Part shown: positions 16,052 through 23,817 of the stretch, piece by piece
Position numbering within the stretch: position 1 is the first letter of the stretch
Layout: every line of letters begins with the position of its first letter
Assembly (NCBI RefSeq): GCF_002105755.1
Contig: NZ_CP020821.1
Location: 5,332,001-5,396,000 of the forward strand
DNA: 64,000 nt
Source: Mycobacterium colombiense CECT 3035
Lineage (GTDB): Bacteria > Actinomycetota > Actinomycetes > Mycobacteriales > Mycobacteriaceae
Reading direction: 5' to 3'
Translations under genes and position numbers: made by a program
Notes under the pieces: generated by a model
Told to the model about the DNA's origin: nothing
Databases searched by the model: none
The model's input: the letters and a program-made list of their open reading frames with translations, nothing else

Positions 16052-18202
16052 ATGACCACCGCAGACGCCCTCGCCCCCACGCCCACCGGAGAGGTGTGGC
16101 CGGGTAGGGCCTACCCACTGGGTGCGACCTACGACGGCGCGGGCACCAATTTCGCCGTGTTCAGCGAGGTGGCCGAGCGGGTGGAGTTGTGCCTGTTCGA
16201 CGCCGAGGGCGCCGAGAGCCGCGTCCCGCTGCCGGAGGTCGACGGCTTCATCTGGCACGCCTACATCCCCAACATCGAACCGGGCCAGCGCTACGGCTAC
16301 CGCGTGCACGGCCCGTACGACCCCGCCGCCGGGCAGCGCTGCAACCCGAACAAGCTGCTGGTCGACCCGTATTCGAAAGCCATCGACGGGTCGTTCGAGT
16401 GGAACCAGTCGCTGTTCAGCTACAACTTCGGCGACCCGGACAGCCGCAACGACGACGACTCGGCCGCCAGCATGCCCAAATCGGTGGTGATCAACCCCTA
16501 CTTCGACTGGGGCAACGACCGGCCGCCGGACCGTCATTACGCCGACACGGTCGTGTACGAGGCGCACGTCAAGGGCCTGACCCAGACCCATCCCGGCATC
16601 CCCGAGCAGCTGCGCGGCACCTACTCCGCGGTGGCGCACCCGGTGATCATCGAGCACCTGCAGAGCCTCGGGGTCACGGCCATCGAACTGATGCCGGTGC
16701 ACCACTTCGCCAACGATTCCACACTGGTCGACAAGGGGCTGTCGAACTACTGGGGCTACAACACGATTGGCTTCTTCGCGCCCGACTTCAAGTACTCCAG
16801 CGCCACCACGCCGGGCGGTCAGGTGCAGGAGTTCAAGGCCATGGTGCGCTCGCTGCACGAAGCGGGCATCGAGGTCATCCTCGACGTGGTCTACAACCAC
16901 ACGGCCGAGGGCAACCACCTGGGTCCGACCCTGTCGATGCGCGGCATTGACAACGCCGCCTACTACCGGCTGGTCGAAGACGACAAGCAGTACTACATGG
17001 ACTACACCGGCACCGGTAACAGCCTCAACGTCGGTCACCCGCACGCTCTGCAGCTGATCATGGACTCGCTGCGCTACTGGGTGACCGAGATGCACGTCGA
17101 CGGCTTCCGCTTCGACCTGGCCGCCACGCTCGCCCGCGAGTTCTACGACGTCGACCGCCTGGCGACGTTTTTCGAACTCGTGCAACAGGATCCGACCGTG
17201 AGCCAGGTGAAGCTCATCGCCGAGCCCTGGGACGTCGGCCCGGGTGGATATCAGGTGGGCAACTTCCCTCCGCAATGGACGGAGTGGAACGGCAAGTACC
17301 GCGACACCGTCCGCGACTTCTGGCGCGGCGAGCCCGCCACCCTCGACGAGTTCGCCTACCGGCTCACCGGATCGGCGGATCTCTACGAGCACACCGCGCG
17401 GCGGCCGGTGGCGTCGATCAACTTTGTGATCGCCCACGACGGGTTCACGCTGCGCGACCTGGTGTCCTACAACGAGAAGCACAACGAGGCCAACGGCGAG
17501 GACAACAACGACGGCGAAAGCCACAACCGCTCCTGGAACTGCGGTGCGGAGGGGCCGACCGACGACGAGCAGGTCAACCAGCTGCGCGCCCGCCAGCAGC
17601 GCAACTTCCTGACCACCCTGCTGTTGTCCCAGGGCGTGCCGATGATCTGCCACGGCGACGAGCTCGGTCGCACCCAGAACGGCAACAACAACGGCTACTG
17701 CCAGGACAACGAGCTCACCTGGATCGACTGGTCGGTCGCCGACACGGGCCTGCTGGAATTCACCCGGACGGTGTCGGCGCTGCGGGCCGATCACCCGGTG
17801 TTCCGCAGGCGCCGGTTCTTCTCCGGCAAGCCGCTGGGCCGCCGCGGCCAGGACGGGCTGCCCGACATCGCCTGGTTCACCCCCGAGGGCGCGGAGATGA
17901 CCGACGAGGACTGGGGCGCGGGGTTCGCCAAATCGGTCACCGTTTTCCTGAACGGTCACGGCATCCCCGACCGTGATCCGCGGGGGCAGCGGATGCTCGA
18001 CGACTCCTTCCTGCTGTGCTTCAACGCCCACTACGAGCCGATCGAATTCACCTTGCCGCCAAAGGAATTCGGCGCGTCCTGGCGGGTCGTGCTCTTCACC
18101 GGACCCGAAGAGGACACCCCGGCCGACGAGGTGCCCGGGGGCGGCACCTTCACCGTGGACGCCCACACCGCGGTGGTGCTGCAGGCCCCCGACGGCGGCT
18201 GA
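16052..18202 (+). CDS. glgX: Glycogen debranching enzyme GlgX / isoamylase
   Basis: A 716-residue GH13 enzyme that hydrolyses alpha-1,6 branch points of glycogen or limit dextrin. The N-terminal CBM48 domain (about 15-130; YPLGATYDGAGTNFAVFS) precedes the TIM barrel. The four GH13 regions are visible: DVVYNHTAEG, DGFRFDLAATL with the nucleophile Asp, IAEPWDVGPGGYQVG with the acid Glu, and NFVIAHDGFTL with the third Asp. The FWRGEP segment and YNEKHNEANGEDNNDGE are isoamylase/GlgX hallmarks. Length is normal for the family. It is not beside treY/treZ here, so it may be an additional copy to the treX found in the trehalose operon of mycobacteria. Glycogen turnover suits a dormancy-linked region. 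Confidence 0.95.
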   Translation: MTTADALAPTPTGEVWPGRAYPLGATYDGAGTNFAVFSEVAERVELCLFDAEGAESRVPLPEVDGFIWHAYIPNIEPGQRYGYRVHGPYDPAAGQRCNPNKLLVDPYSKAIDGSFEWNQSLFSYNFGDPDSRNDDDSAASMPKSVVINPYFDWGNDRPPDRHYADTVVYEAHVKGLTQTHPGIPEQLRGTYSAVAHPVIIEHLQSLGVTAIELMPVHHFANDSTLVDKGLSNYWGYNTIGFFAPDFKYSSATTPGGQVQEFKAMVRSLHEAGIEVILDVVYNHTAEGNHLGPTLSMRGIDNAAYYRLVEDDKQYYMDYTGTGNSLNVGHPHALQLIMDSLRYWVTEMHVDGFRFDLAATLAREFYDVDRLATFFELVQQDPTVSQVKLIAEPWDVGPGGYQVGNFPPQWTEWNGKYRDTVRDFWRGEPATLDEFAYRLTGSADLYEHTARRPVASINFVIAHDGFTLRDLVSYNEKHNEANGEDNNDGESHNRSWNCGAEGPTDDEQVNQLRARQQRNFLTTLLLSQGVPMICHGDELGRTQNGNNNGYCQDNELTWIDWSVADTGLLEFTRTVSALRADHPVFRRRRFFSGKPLGRRGQDGLPDIAWFTPEGAEMTDEDWGAGFAKSVTVFLNGHGIPDRDPRGQRMLDDSFLLCFNAHYEPIEFTLPPKEFGASWRVVLFTGPEEDTPADEVPGGGTFTVDAHTAVVLQAPDGG

Positions 18203-18294
18203 AGACCGTGACACAAATCCGCCCGAACGTTACGTAGCGCCCCGCCTGCCGATACGCTGTGCCTGCAGCGAGCTCGTTACAGGAGAGGGCAAAT

Positions 18295-19074
18295 ATGTCA
18301 AGGACAGTGGTGGTCGGCGCCTCGAGTGGGCTGGGGCGTTGCATAGGCGTCGGTCTTGCGCAGCGCGGCGATCAGGTCGCACTGCTGGCGCGACGCCGGG
18401 AGCGCCTCGAGACCGCTGCGAAGGAGGCTGGGTCGGGCGCGATCGCCGTCGAGTGCGACATCTGCGACCAGGCATCGTGCCGATCGGCCATCGATCATGT
18501 CGCCGACGCGTTCGGCGGCATTGACAACATCGTCTACACCCCCGCCATCAGCCCGCTGGTCCGCATGGTGGACACCGACGCCGACACGTGGCGGCGCATC
18601 TTCGACACCAACGTCGTCGGGGCGTCGCTGGTGACCGCGGCGGCCATGCCCCACCTGACCGAGTCGGCGGGCAAGGTGGTCTACCTGTCCTCCGACGCAG
18701 GCCCCTACGGGCCGCCGTGGCCGGGCCTGGGCGCCTACGGCGTCAGCAAGGCGGCCCTGGAACGACTCGTCGAGGCCTGGCGGTCCGAACACCCCGACGT
18801 CGGCTTCACCAACCTGATCGTGGGGGAGTGCGCGGGCGGCGAGGGTGAGTCGGCGACGGGGATGAACGCCGGCTGGGATATGGATCTCACCATGCAGGCT
18901 TATCCGCTCTGGGTCTCGCGCGGCTGCATGCCCGGCAAGCTGATGCCGGTCGAGGACCTCATCGACGTGGTGCACACCATCCTGCGCACCAACGCCTCGA
19001 CGTCGATGCCGCTGGTGGTTGCCCGCGGCGCGCCGGCCAGCCCCGCCGCGTTCGCCGAGGCCAATCAGTCTTAG
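18295..19074 (+). CDS. Short-chain dehydrogenase/reductase (SDR)
   Basis: A 259-residue classical SDR. The cofactor motif is VVVGASSGLGRCIGVG at the N-terminus; an NADP(H) preference is suggested by basic residues after strand 2 (ALLARRRERL). The catalytic residues are Ser in VVYLSSDAGP and the YGVSK tetrad motif. NNAG is degenerate (IVYTPAIS), as in some mycobacterial SDRs. ATG 18295 follows AGGAGAGGG. The substrate is unknown. Its stop codon shares the four bases TTAG with the convergent aldo-keto reductase stop (19071-19074). Confidence 0.9.
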   Translation: MSRTVVVGASSGLGRCIGVGLAQRGDQVALLARRRERLETAAKEAGSGAIAVECDICDQASCRSAIDHVADAFGGIDNIVYTPAISPLVRMVDTDADTWRRIFDTNVVGASLVTAAAMPHLTESAGKVVYLSSDAGPYGPPWPGLGAYGVSKAALERLVEAWRSEHPDVGFTNLIVGECAGGEGESATGMNAGWDMDLTMQAYPLWVSRGCMPGKLMPVEDLIDVVHTILRTNASTSMPLVVARGAPASPAAFAEANQS

Positions 19075-20042
19075 CCGCGGCCGAGCCTCTCCTTGGCCAG
19101 GTCGGTGAGGAAGCGCGCCGCCGACGTCGGCCGGAAGGCCAGCGCCGCCTCGGTGAGCGCGTCACGCGACGCGGTGGGCAGCTCGATATCGGCGGCGGCG
19201 ACGTTGAACTCGAGCTGTTCGACGCTGGACGCGCCGGGAATGGCGACCACGCCCGGGTAGCTGATCAGCCAGGCCAGCGCCACCTGTGCGGGTTTCGCGT
19301 CGACGTCCTTCGCGACGTCGCGCAACAGCTGCAACAGCGGCTCGACGCGGCGCAGGTTTTCGGTGCCGAACAGCGAGTTCACCGCCCGGACGCCGCCGGG
19401 ACGGTTGTCGACGCCGTACTTGCCGCCCAGCAGCCCCTGCTCCAGCGGGCTGTAGGCGATCACGATGCGGTTCTCCCGTTCGGCGAACGGCACCAGGTTC
19501 TTCAGCGCCTTGGGGTAGGCGAGCGAGAAGTGCACCTGGTTGCTGATCACCGGCCGGCCCAGCGCGGCGTCGGCTTTCTGCCAGCGTTGCAGCGAGTAGT
19601 TCGAGACGCCGGCCGCGCCGATCTTGCCGCTGTCGAGGAGGTCGCGCATGCCCGGCATGATCACCGAATCGGGGAACACCGGGTTGGGCTGGTGAATCTG
19701 GTACAGCGGGATGCGGTCCAGGCCCAGCCGCTGCGCGCTGGCCCGGGCGCGCTGCTTGACCACCGCGGGGAAGGGGGCGACCGGCATGATCTTGCTGGCC
19801 ACCGCGACGTCGGCGCGCTCGTCGCCCAGGGCCTCGCCCAGGATCCGCTCGCTCTTGCCCAGGCCGTAGACCTCGGCGGTGTCGAACAGCGTCACCCCCA
19901 GGGCGCGGGCGCGGCGCACGATGTCGCCCGCGGCGCCGGCGGCGTAGCTGTCCCCGTAACCCCACTCGCGTGAACCGAACTGCCAGGTGCCCAGGCCGAT
20001 TCGGCTGACCCGGCCGACTCCGTCAACGTCGACAAATTTCAT
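19071..20042 (-). CDS. Aldo/keto reductase
   Basis: A 323-residue AKR-family NADP(H)-dependent oxidoreductase with a TIM-barrel fold. The catalytic tetrad is visible as D in LFDTAEVYG, the Tyr of the same motif, Lys in VAVASKIMP, and His in YQIHQPNP. The C-terminal cofactor loop reads AIPGASSVEQLEFNV. Such enzymes reduce aldehydes and ketones; the true substrate is not deducible. Start ATG 20042 gives MKFVDVDGVGRVSRIGLGTWQFG, the family N-terminus. It shares its stop with the SDR downstream and is preceded by the tandem repeat at 20055-20164. Confidence 0.93.
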   Translation of the reverse strand: MKFVDVDGVGRVSRIGLGTWQFGSREWGYGDSYAAGAAGDIVRRARALGVTLFDTAEVYGLGKSERILGEALGDERADVAVASKIMPVAPFPAVVKQRARASAQRLGLDRIPLYQIHQPNPVFPDSVIMPGMRDLLDSGKIGAAGVSNYSLQRWQKADAALGRPVISNQVHFSLAYPKALKNLVPFAERENRIVIAYSPLEQGLLGGKYGVDNRPGGVRAVNSLFGTENLRRVEPLLQLLRDVAKDVDAKPAQVALAWLISYPGVVAIPGASSVEQLEFNVAAADIELPTASRDALTEAALAFRPTSAARFLTDLAKERLGRG

Positions 20043-20054
20043 GGCCTGAGCCTA

Positions 20055-20164
20055 GTGGCGATCGCAAGCGCGGCGGAGCCGGGCGCGGCGGGTCGCCACC
20101 ATTGGGTCAGTGGTGATCGCAAGCGCGGCGGAGCCGGGCGCGGCGGGTCGCCACCATTGGGTCA
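20055..20164. repeat. 55-bp tandem repeat, two copies (MIRU/VNTR-like)
   Basis: Two 55-bp units, 20055-20109 and 20110-20164, are identical except for one C/T difference at the fifth base of each unit, and the first five bases of a third unit follow (20165). The unit is GC-rich and begins with the gatcgcaagcgcgg motif that I recall as common between genes of slow-growing mycobacteria. It lies in the noncoding gap between the aldo-keto reductase and PknH-sensor-like genes. Copy number probably varies among strains. Confidence 0.9.
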
Positions 20165-20189
20165 GTGGCCGTCGATGCACCTGCGCCGC

Positions 20190-21209
20190 TCAGCCGGGGA
20201 TCTTGCCGAGGATGTAGTTGGCGATGCTGACCGCGGCGGCCCGGGGCGCCGCGCTGTCCGTGGTGCCGCTGGCGGAGACATTCAGGTCGATGACGACGTT
20301 GGCCTTGGCCGCGATCGCGCGCGCCGAACGCACCTGGATGCCCTTGGGCGTCAGGTCCAGGGTGGTGATGCCGTTGCCGGCGTCGGCGGGCGCGCTCACC
20401 GACATCGGAATCGGCTGCCCTTCGGGCGCGCTCACGGTGACGGTCGAGCCGCCGCACGCGCGCCATCCCGACAGCAGGGAACCCAGCTGCGCCTGGGCCG
20501 CACCCGGATCGCGGAACGCCGCGACGCCCTGGATGACCTGCATGGACTTCATCATGCTGCGGGTGTCGGTGAACTCACCGGCGTGGTATCCGGCCAGCGT
20601 CCCAGGGGTGTAAGCATCCGGGCTGCCGGCGGCGATGCTTTCCCAGCACTCCGGGCGGTCGATGCTGCCGTCATCCGGGGTGCGTCCGGGGCTGTTCCAG
20701 GTCGGGCCGACGTCGAGGTTCGCGTCGCCGGTGATGTTGCGCAGCGCGTCGAGCCCGGGCAGCAGGGTGGCGATCGTCTCGGGCGGGACCGTCGGCGGCG
20801 GCGGCCCGGCGGCCGTGCTGGAGCCGGGGGAGTTCCGGTGCGACGAGGTGGAGCCGCCCAGGGTGGCCCAGCCGGCCAAGGCGACGACCGCCAACATGAT
20901 GAAGATGTACGACAGCGTCACGCCCACCAGCGCACGGTCCCGGCCGAGCTCGCCGGTGCGGCGGATCTGCGCCAGCCCCACGTGTCCCAGAACCGCTCCC
21001 ACGGGCGCGAACAGGAACGCGAAAACCAGCGACAGCGTCGCCATGGTGTTGATCGGCGGGCGGTAGGGCGCGGACGCGGGTGGCGGCGTGAACGGCGGCG
21101 GCGACATGGCGGGCGGCTGCGCGGGTGGTTCCAGGTCGGGCGGCGGGACGCGGCCGAGCGGGTCGTAGCTCAGCGGGTTTTGCCAATACGGGTCCTGCGG
21201 GTTGGTCAC
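20190..21209 (-). CDS. DUF4190 membrane protein with PknH-type extracellular sensor domain
   Basis: A 339-residue single-chain envelope protein. The N-terminal 50 residues are Pro-rich and cytoplasmic. Two membrane helices follow (about 57-75 and 93-116) around GHVGLAQIRRTGELGRDRAL, the DUF4190 pattern. After a Pro/Ser linker, residues 145-339 form a PknH-like sensor domain: WESIAAGSPDAYT, QVIQGVAAFRDPGAAQAQL and GWRACGGSTVTV, with two Cys (in RPECWES and RACGG) that likely form a disulfide. The PknH sensor domain occurs on a Ser/Thr kinase and on several lipoproteins in mycobacteria and is thought to bind a ligand outside the membrane. ATG 21209 opens MTNPQDPYWQ. Confidence 0.88.
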   Translation of the reverse strand: MTNPQDPYWQNPLSYDPLGRVPPPDLEPPAQPPAMSPPPFTPPPASAPYRPPINTMATLSLVFAFLFAPVGAVLGHVGLAQIRRTGELGRDRALVGVTLSYIFIMLAVVALAGWATLGGSTSSHRNSPGSSTAAGPPPPTVPPETIATLLPGLDALRNITGDANLDVGPTWNSPGRTPDDGSIDRPECWESIAAGSPDAYTPGTLAGYHAGEFTDTRSMMKSMQVIQGVAAFRDPGAAQAQLGSLLSGWRACGGSTVTVSAPEGQPIPMSVSAPADAGNGITTLDLTPKGIQVRSARAIAAKANVVIDLNVSASGTTDSAAPRAAAVSIANYILGKIPG

Positions 21210-21280
21210 CCCAGCGCCTCCTTACCGGCCGAACCTGCCCGAAATGTAGCCGACGAGGGCCCTCGCCTAAACCGGGACCG

Positions 21281-22354
21281 TCACAGCCGCGGCTTGGCGA
21301 TGCTGACCACGTAGGGCGCGCGCGCGAACGTCAGGTAGACCCGATGCGGTCCGACCGCCATGCCCGACAGTTCGGCCGCCCGGGCATCGGGCGGCAGCCC
21401 CGACCGGTAGTCGATGGTGCGCAGCACGTGAATCCGCCCGTCCGGAAAGCCGGTGAAGCTGGCCGCCTCCAGCGTCACCAGCTCGTGGTCGGTGGCGGCG
21501 TAGATCCTGGTGTCGTCGGTGCCGAGTTCGCGGATCGGCGACGGCAGCCGCGCGCTGGCCAGTTCCTCCAATCCCTTTCCGCCGCGGCGGGAGTCGATCG
21601 CATGCAGAGTGGCGTCATCGTGGCCGGCGACGTAGCTGCGGGTCACCGCGGTGCCGTCACCGGCGGAGACCGCGACGTCGAAATCCAGTGAACCGCGTTG
21701 CGGCGCCGGCGACGACGTCCCCTGGAAGTGGCGGATGCCCGACGCGCCGAACAGGTGGTAGTCGAGCTCGCGGCCGCGGTTCGCGCCGTCGATGGTGTCG
21801 GCGCGCGCGCCGCTGACCGCGGTGGGGAGCTTGTGGTAGCCGTATTGGTCCACCGGTGTCACCGCCGTCCCATCCGCCGACAGCGCCAGCAGCATCCGCA
21901 ATCCCGAGTCCTCCGACAGGTACGCCGGGGCCGGTCCGGCGTCGAAATCGTCGACCTGGCGCAGACTTTGCAGGTCGACCACGGCGACCCTGCCGCGGTC
22001 GGGCTGCGGCACGAACACGTCACCCTCGTCTTTACGGCTGATCTGCAGGTTGCGTCCGGTCGCGATGGGTGCGGAGGACTTCGTCTTGGCGTCGCCGCCG
22101 CGGTCGCCGGCGGTGACCTCGGCCAGCCGGTGATCGTCGGTGAGCGCGACCAGCGCATGCGTGCGGTAGGACCACACCGGCTCGTGCAACGTGACACCGG
22201 CGCGCCAGAGTTCGACGTCGGGCGCGGATTCCAACGACGCCCCGGGATGCGAACATCCCGTGGTGATGGCGGCCGCCGCGATCGCTCCGATGACTCCGTA
22301 GCGCAGCAGCGCGTGTGTGCGCTGGCCCGCGCGGGGACCCGTTCCGGCGCCCAT
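21281..22354 (-). CDS. Probable lipoprotein with beta-propeller-like repeats
   Basis: A 357-residue exported protein of unknown function. The signal sequence runs from YGVIGAIAAAAITTGC, where ITTGC is a lipobox with Cys at about residue 33. The rest has repeated short blades such as HALVALTDDHRLAEV, GRVAVVDLQSLRQVDDFDAG, YLSEDSGLRMLLALSADG and GRIHVLRTIDYRSGLPP, the pattern of a WD/YVTN-type beta-propeller. ATG 22354 is used because AAAGGAG lies 10 bases upstream. It follows the PknH-sensor-like gene direction with a 71-bp gap, so the two envelope proteins may be co-expressed. No catalytic motif is seen. Confidence 0.82.
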   Translation of the reverse strand: MGAGTGPRAGQRTHALLRYGVIGAIAAAAITTGCSHPGASLESAPDVELWRAGVTLHEPVWSYRTHALVALTDDHRLAEVTAGDRGGDAKTKSSAPIATGRNLQISRKDEGDVFVPQPDRGRVAVVDLQSLRQVDDFDAGPAPAYLSEDSGLRMLLALSADGTAVTPVDQYGYHKLPTAVSGARADTIDGANRGRELDYHLFGASGIRHFQGTSSPAPQRGSLDFDVAVSAGDGTAVTRSYVAGHDDATLHAIDSRRGGKGLEELASARLPSPIRELGTDDTRIYAATDHELVTLEAASFTGFPDGRIHVLRTIDYRSGLPPDARAAELSGMAVGPHRVYLTFARAPYVVSIAKPRL

Positions 22355-22499
22355 TGACCGCGTGCTCCTTTCGCCGTTTGTCCAGGACATACCCCTTGCG
22401 GCCGGGGCCACACCCCGTTTGACGGTCGGATTCGTCGGGTAGCCGTTTCAGCGAGCGCGCACAGCCCCGCGCGCCCAACCAAAGATGGGAGGGGACACT

Positions 22500-23060
22500 G
22501 TGGCACCGACCGCCATCAAGTCGCCCACCGATGTGGTCGACTTCCTCGTCAGTCAGCACGAGCAGATCAAGGCGATGTTCGCCGAGACCCTGGCGGCGTC
22601 CGGAAAGGCCCGCGAGCAGGCCTTCGTCGAGCTTCGGCGGCTGCTCGCCGTGCACGAGACCGCGGAGGAAGAGATCGTTCACCCCCGCGCCAAGCGCAAG
22701 ATCTCCAACGGCAGCGCCGTGGTGGACGAGCGGTTGAACGAAGAGCACGAAGCCAAGACCGTTCTGCAGAAGCTGGAAAAGCTCGACGTCGACAGCGAGG
22801 AATTCACTCGCGGATTGACGAAGCTGCGCGACGCCGTCATCGAACACGCCGAGCACGAGGAGCACGACGAATTCGCCAAGCTGGGTGAGGAATTGAGCGG
22901 CCAAGAGCTGGAACGCATGGGCCGCGCCGCCAAGCTCGCCGAGGCGATCGCCCCCACCCGCCCGCACGCCGGGGTGGAATCCCAGGTGGCCAACCTGGCC
23001 GCCGGGCCGTTCGCGGCGATGCTCGACCGGGCCCGCGACGCCATCATCGGCAAGGGCTGA
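22500..23060 (+). CDS. Hemerythrin HHE-domain protein
   Basis: A 186-residue protein with a four-helix hemerythrin-like domain in the first 130 residues. Candidate di-iron ligands are the His/Glu clusters in FLVSQHEQIKAMF, VHETAEEEIVHPRAK, LNEEHEAKTVL and EHAEHEEHDEF. Mycobacterial HHE proteins have been linked to O2, NO and peroxide responses and to sigma-factor control; the role of this one is inference. A C-terminal extension ends in FAAMLDRARDAII. GTG 22500 is preferred over ATG 22485 because GGGAGGGG lies just before it. Divergent from the lipoprotein gene. Confidence 0.9.
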   Translation: MAPTAIKSPTDVVDFLVSQHEQIKAMFAETLAASGKAREQAFVELRRLLAVHETAEEEIVHPRAKRKISNGSAVVDERLNEEHEAKTVLQKLEKLDVDSEEFTRGLTKLRDAVIEHAEHEEHDEFAKLGEELSGQELERMGRAAKLAEAIAPTRPHAGVESQVANLAAGPFAAMLDRARDAIIGKG

Positions 23061-23083
23061 CACAGCCGCCCGCAGGCGTGGTC

Positions 23084-23108
23084 CCCCCGCTCGGTGGGGG
23101 AGCGGGGG
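23084..23108. repeat. GC-rich hairpin between hemerythrin and udgX genes
   Basis: A 9-bp perfect stem (CCCCCGCTC with GAGCGGGGG) around a 7-base loop lies 24 bp after the hemerythrin stop and 23 bp before udgX. There is no T-tract. It may terminate hemerythrin transcription or be a dispersed palindromic element. Confidence 0.55.
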
Positions 23109-23130
23109 TACCCACGCCGTCCGTCTCGTC

Positions 23131-23799
23131 ATGGCCGCGACATCGAACGCCCCCGGCGCCGCCCGCTACCTCCCCGACGGGCGCGGACTCGACGCGCTGC
23201 GCGATGCCGCCCAAACCTGTCGTGGCTGTTCGCTTTTCGAGGACGCCACCCAAACGGTGTTCGGCAACGGGAACCCCGGGGCGCCGCTCATGCTGGTGGG
23301 CGAGCAGCCCGGTGACCAGGAGGACCGCGCCGGCGAGCCGTTCGTGGGCCCGGCCGGACGCCTGCTCGCCCGCGCGCTCGAGGACGCCGGCGTCGACCCG
23401 GCGATGGTCTACGAGACGAACGCCGTCAAGCATTTCAAGTTCACCCGCAAAGGCGGCAAGCGACGCATCCACCAAAAGCCCGGCCGCACCGAAGTGGTCG
23501 CCTGCCGACCCTGGCTGATCGCCGAGATCGAGGCGGTGCGACCGCGGGTCATCGTGTGCCTGGGCGCCACGGCCGCACAGTCGTTGCTGGGCAACGCCTT
23601 TCGGGTATCCACCCAGCGCGGCCAGCAACTGCGCCTGCCGGCCGGCGCCGAAGTGCAACTCACACCCGAGCCCATAGTCGTGGCGACGGTGCATCCTTCG
23701 TCGGTGCTGCGTGACCGCAGCGACCGCCACGACGAGGTGTACAAGTCGTTCGTCGACGACCTGCGTAGCGCGGGTTCAGGACTCACCAAAAGCCCGTGA
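23131..23799 (+). CDS. udgX: UdgX-family uracil-DNA binding/cross-linking protein
   Basis: A 222-residue family-4-like uracil-DNA glycosylase of the UdgX class. The diagnostic insertion KRRIHQKP (residues 110-117) is complete; in M. smegmatis UdgX the His of this loop, here H114, becomes covalently attached to the abasic site after uracil release. The glycosylase motif GEQPGDQED is at 58-65, and the second motif VHPSSVLR is near 190. Cys at 30 and 33 (QTCRGCSLF), one in VACRPWL and one in VIVCLGA fit the 4Fe-4S cluster ligands. The protein would bind uracil in DNA tightly, a repair or antimutator function. It is convergent with the TPP enzyme, 18 bp apart. Confidence 0.95.
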   Translation: MAATSNAPGAARYLPDGRGLDALRDAAQTCRGCSLFEDATQTVFGNGNPGAPLMLVGEQPGDQEDRAGEPFVGPAGRLLARALEDAGVDPAMVYETNAVKHFKFTRKGGKRRIHQKPGRTEVVACRPWLIAEIEAVRPRVIVCLGATAAQSLLGNAFRVSTQRGQQLRLPAGAEVQLTPEPIVVATVHPSSVLRDRSDRHDEVYKSFVDDLRSAGSGLTKSP

Positions 23800-23817
23800 G
23801 TCCTGAACCCGCCGGAG

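Noticed and set aside
15902..18214. 770-codon minus-strand open frame opposite glgX
   Set aside because: It mirrors glgX with Val/Gly/His/Arg-rich sequence and no domain; typical antisense open frame in GC-rich DNA.
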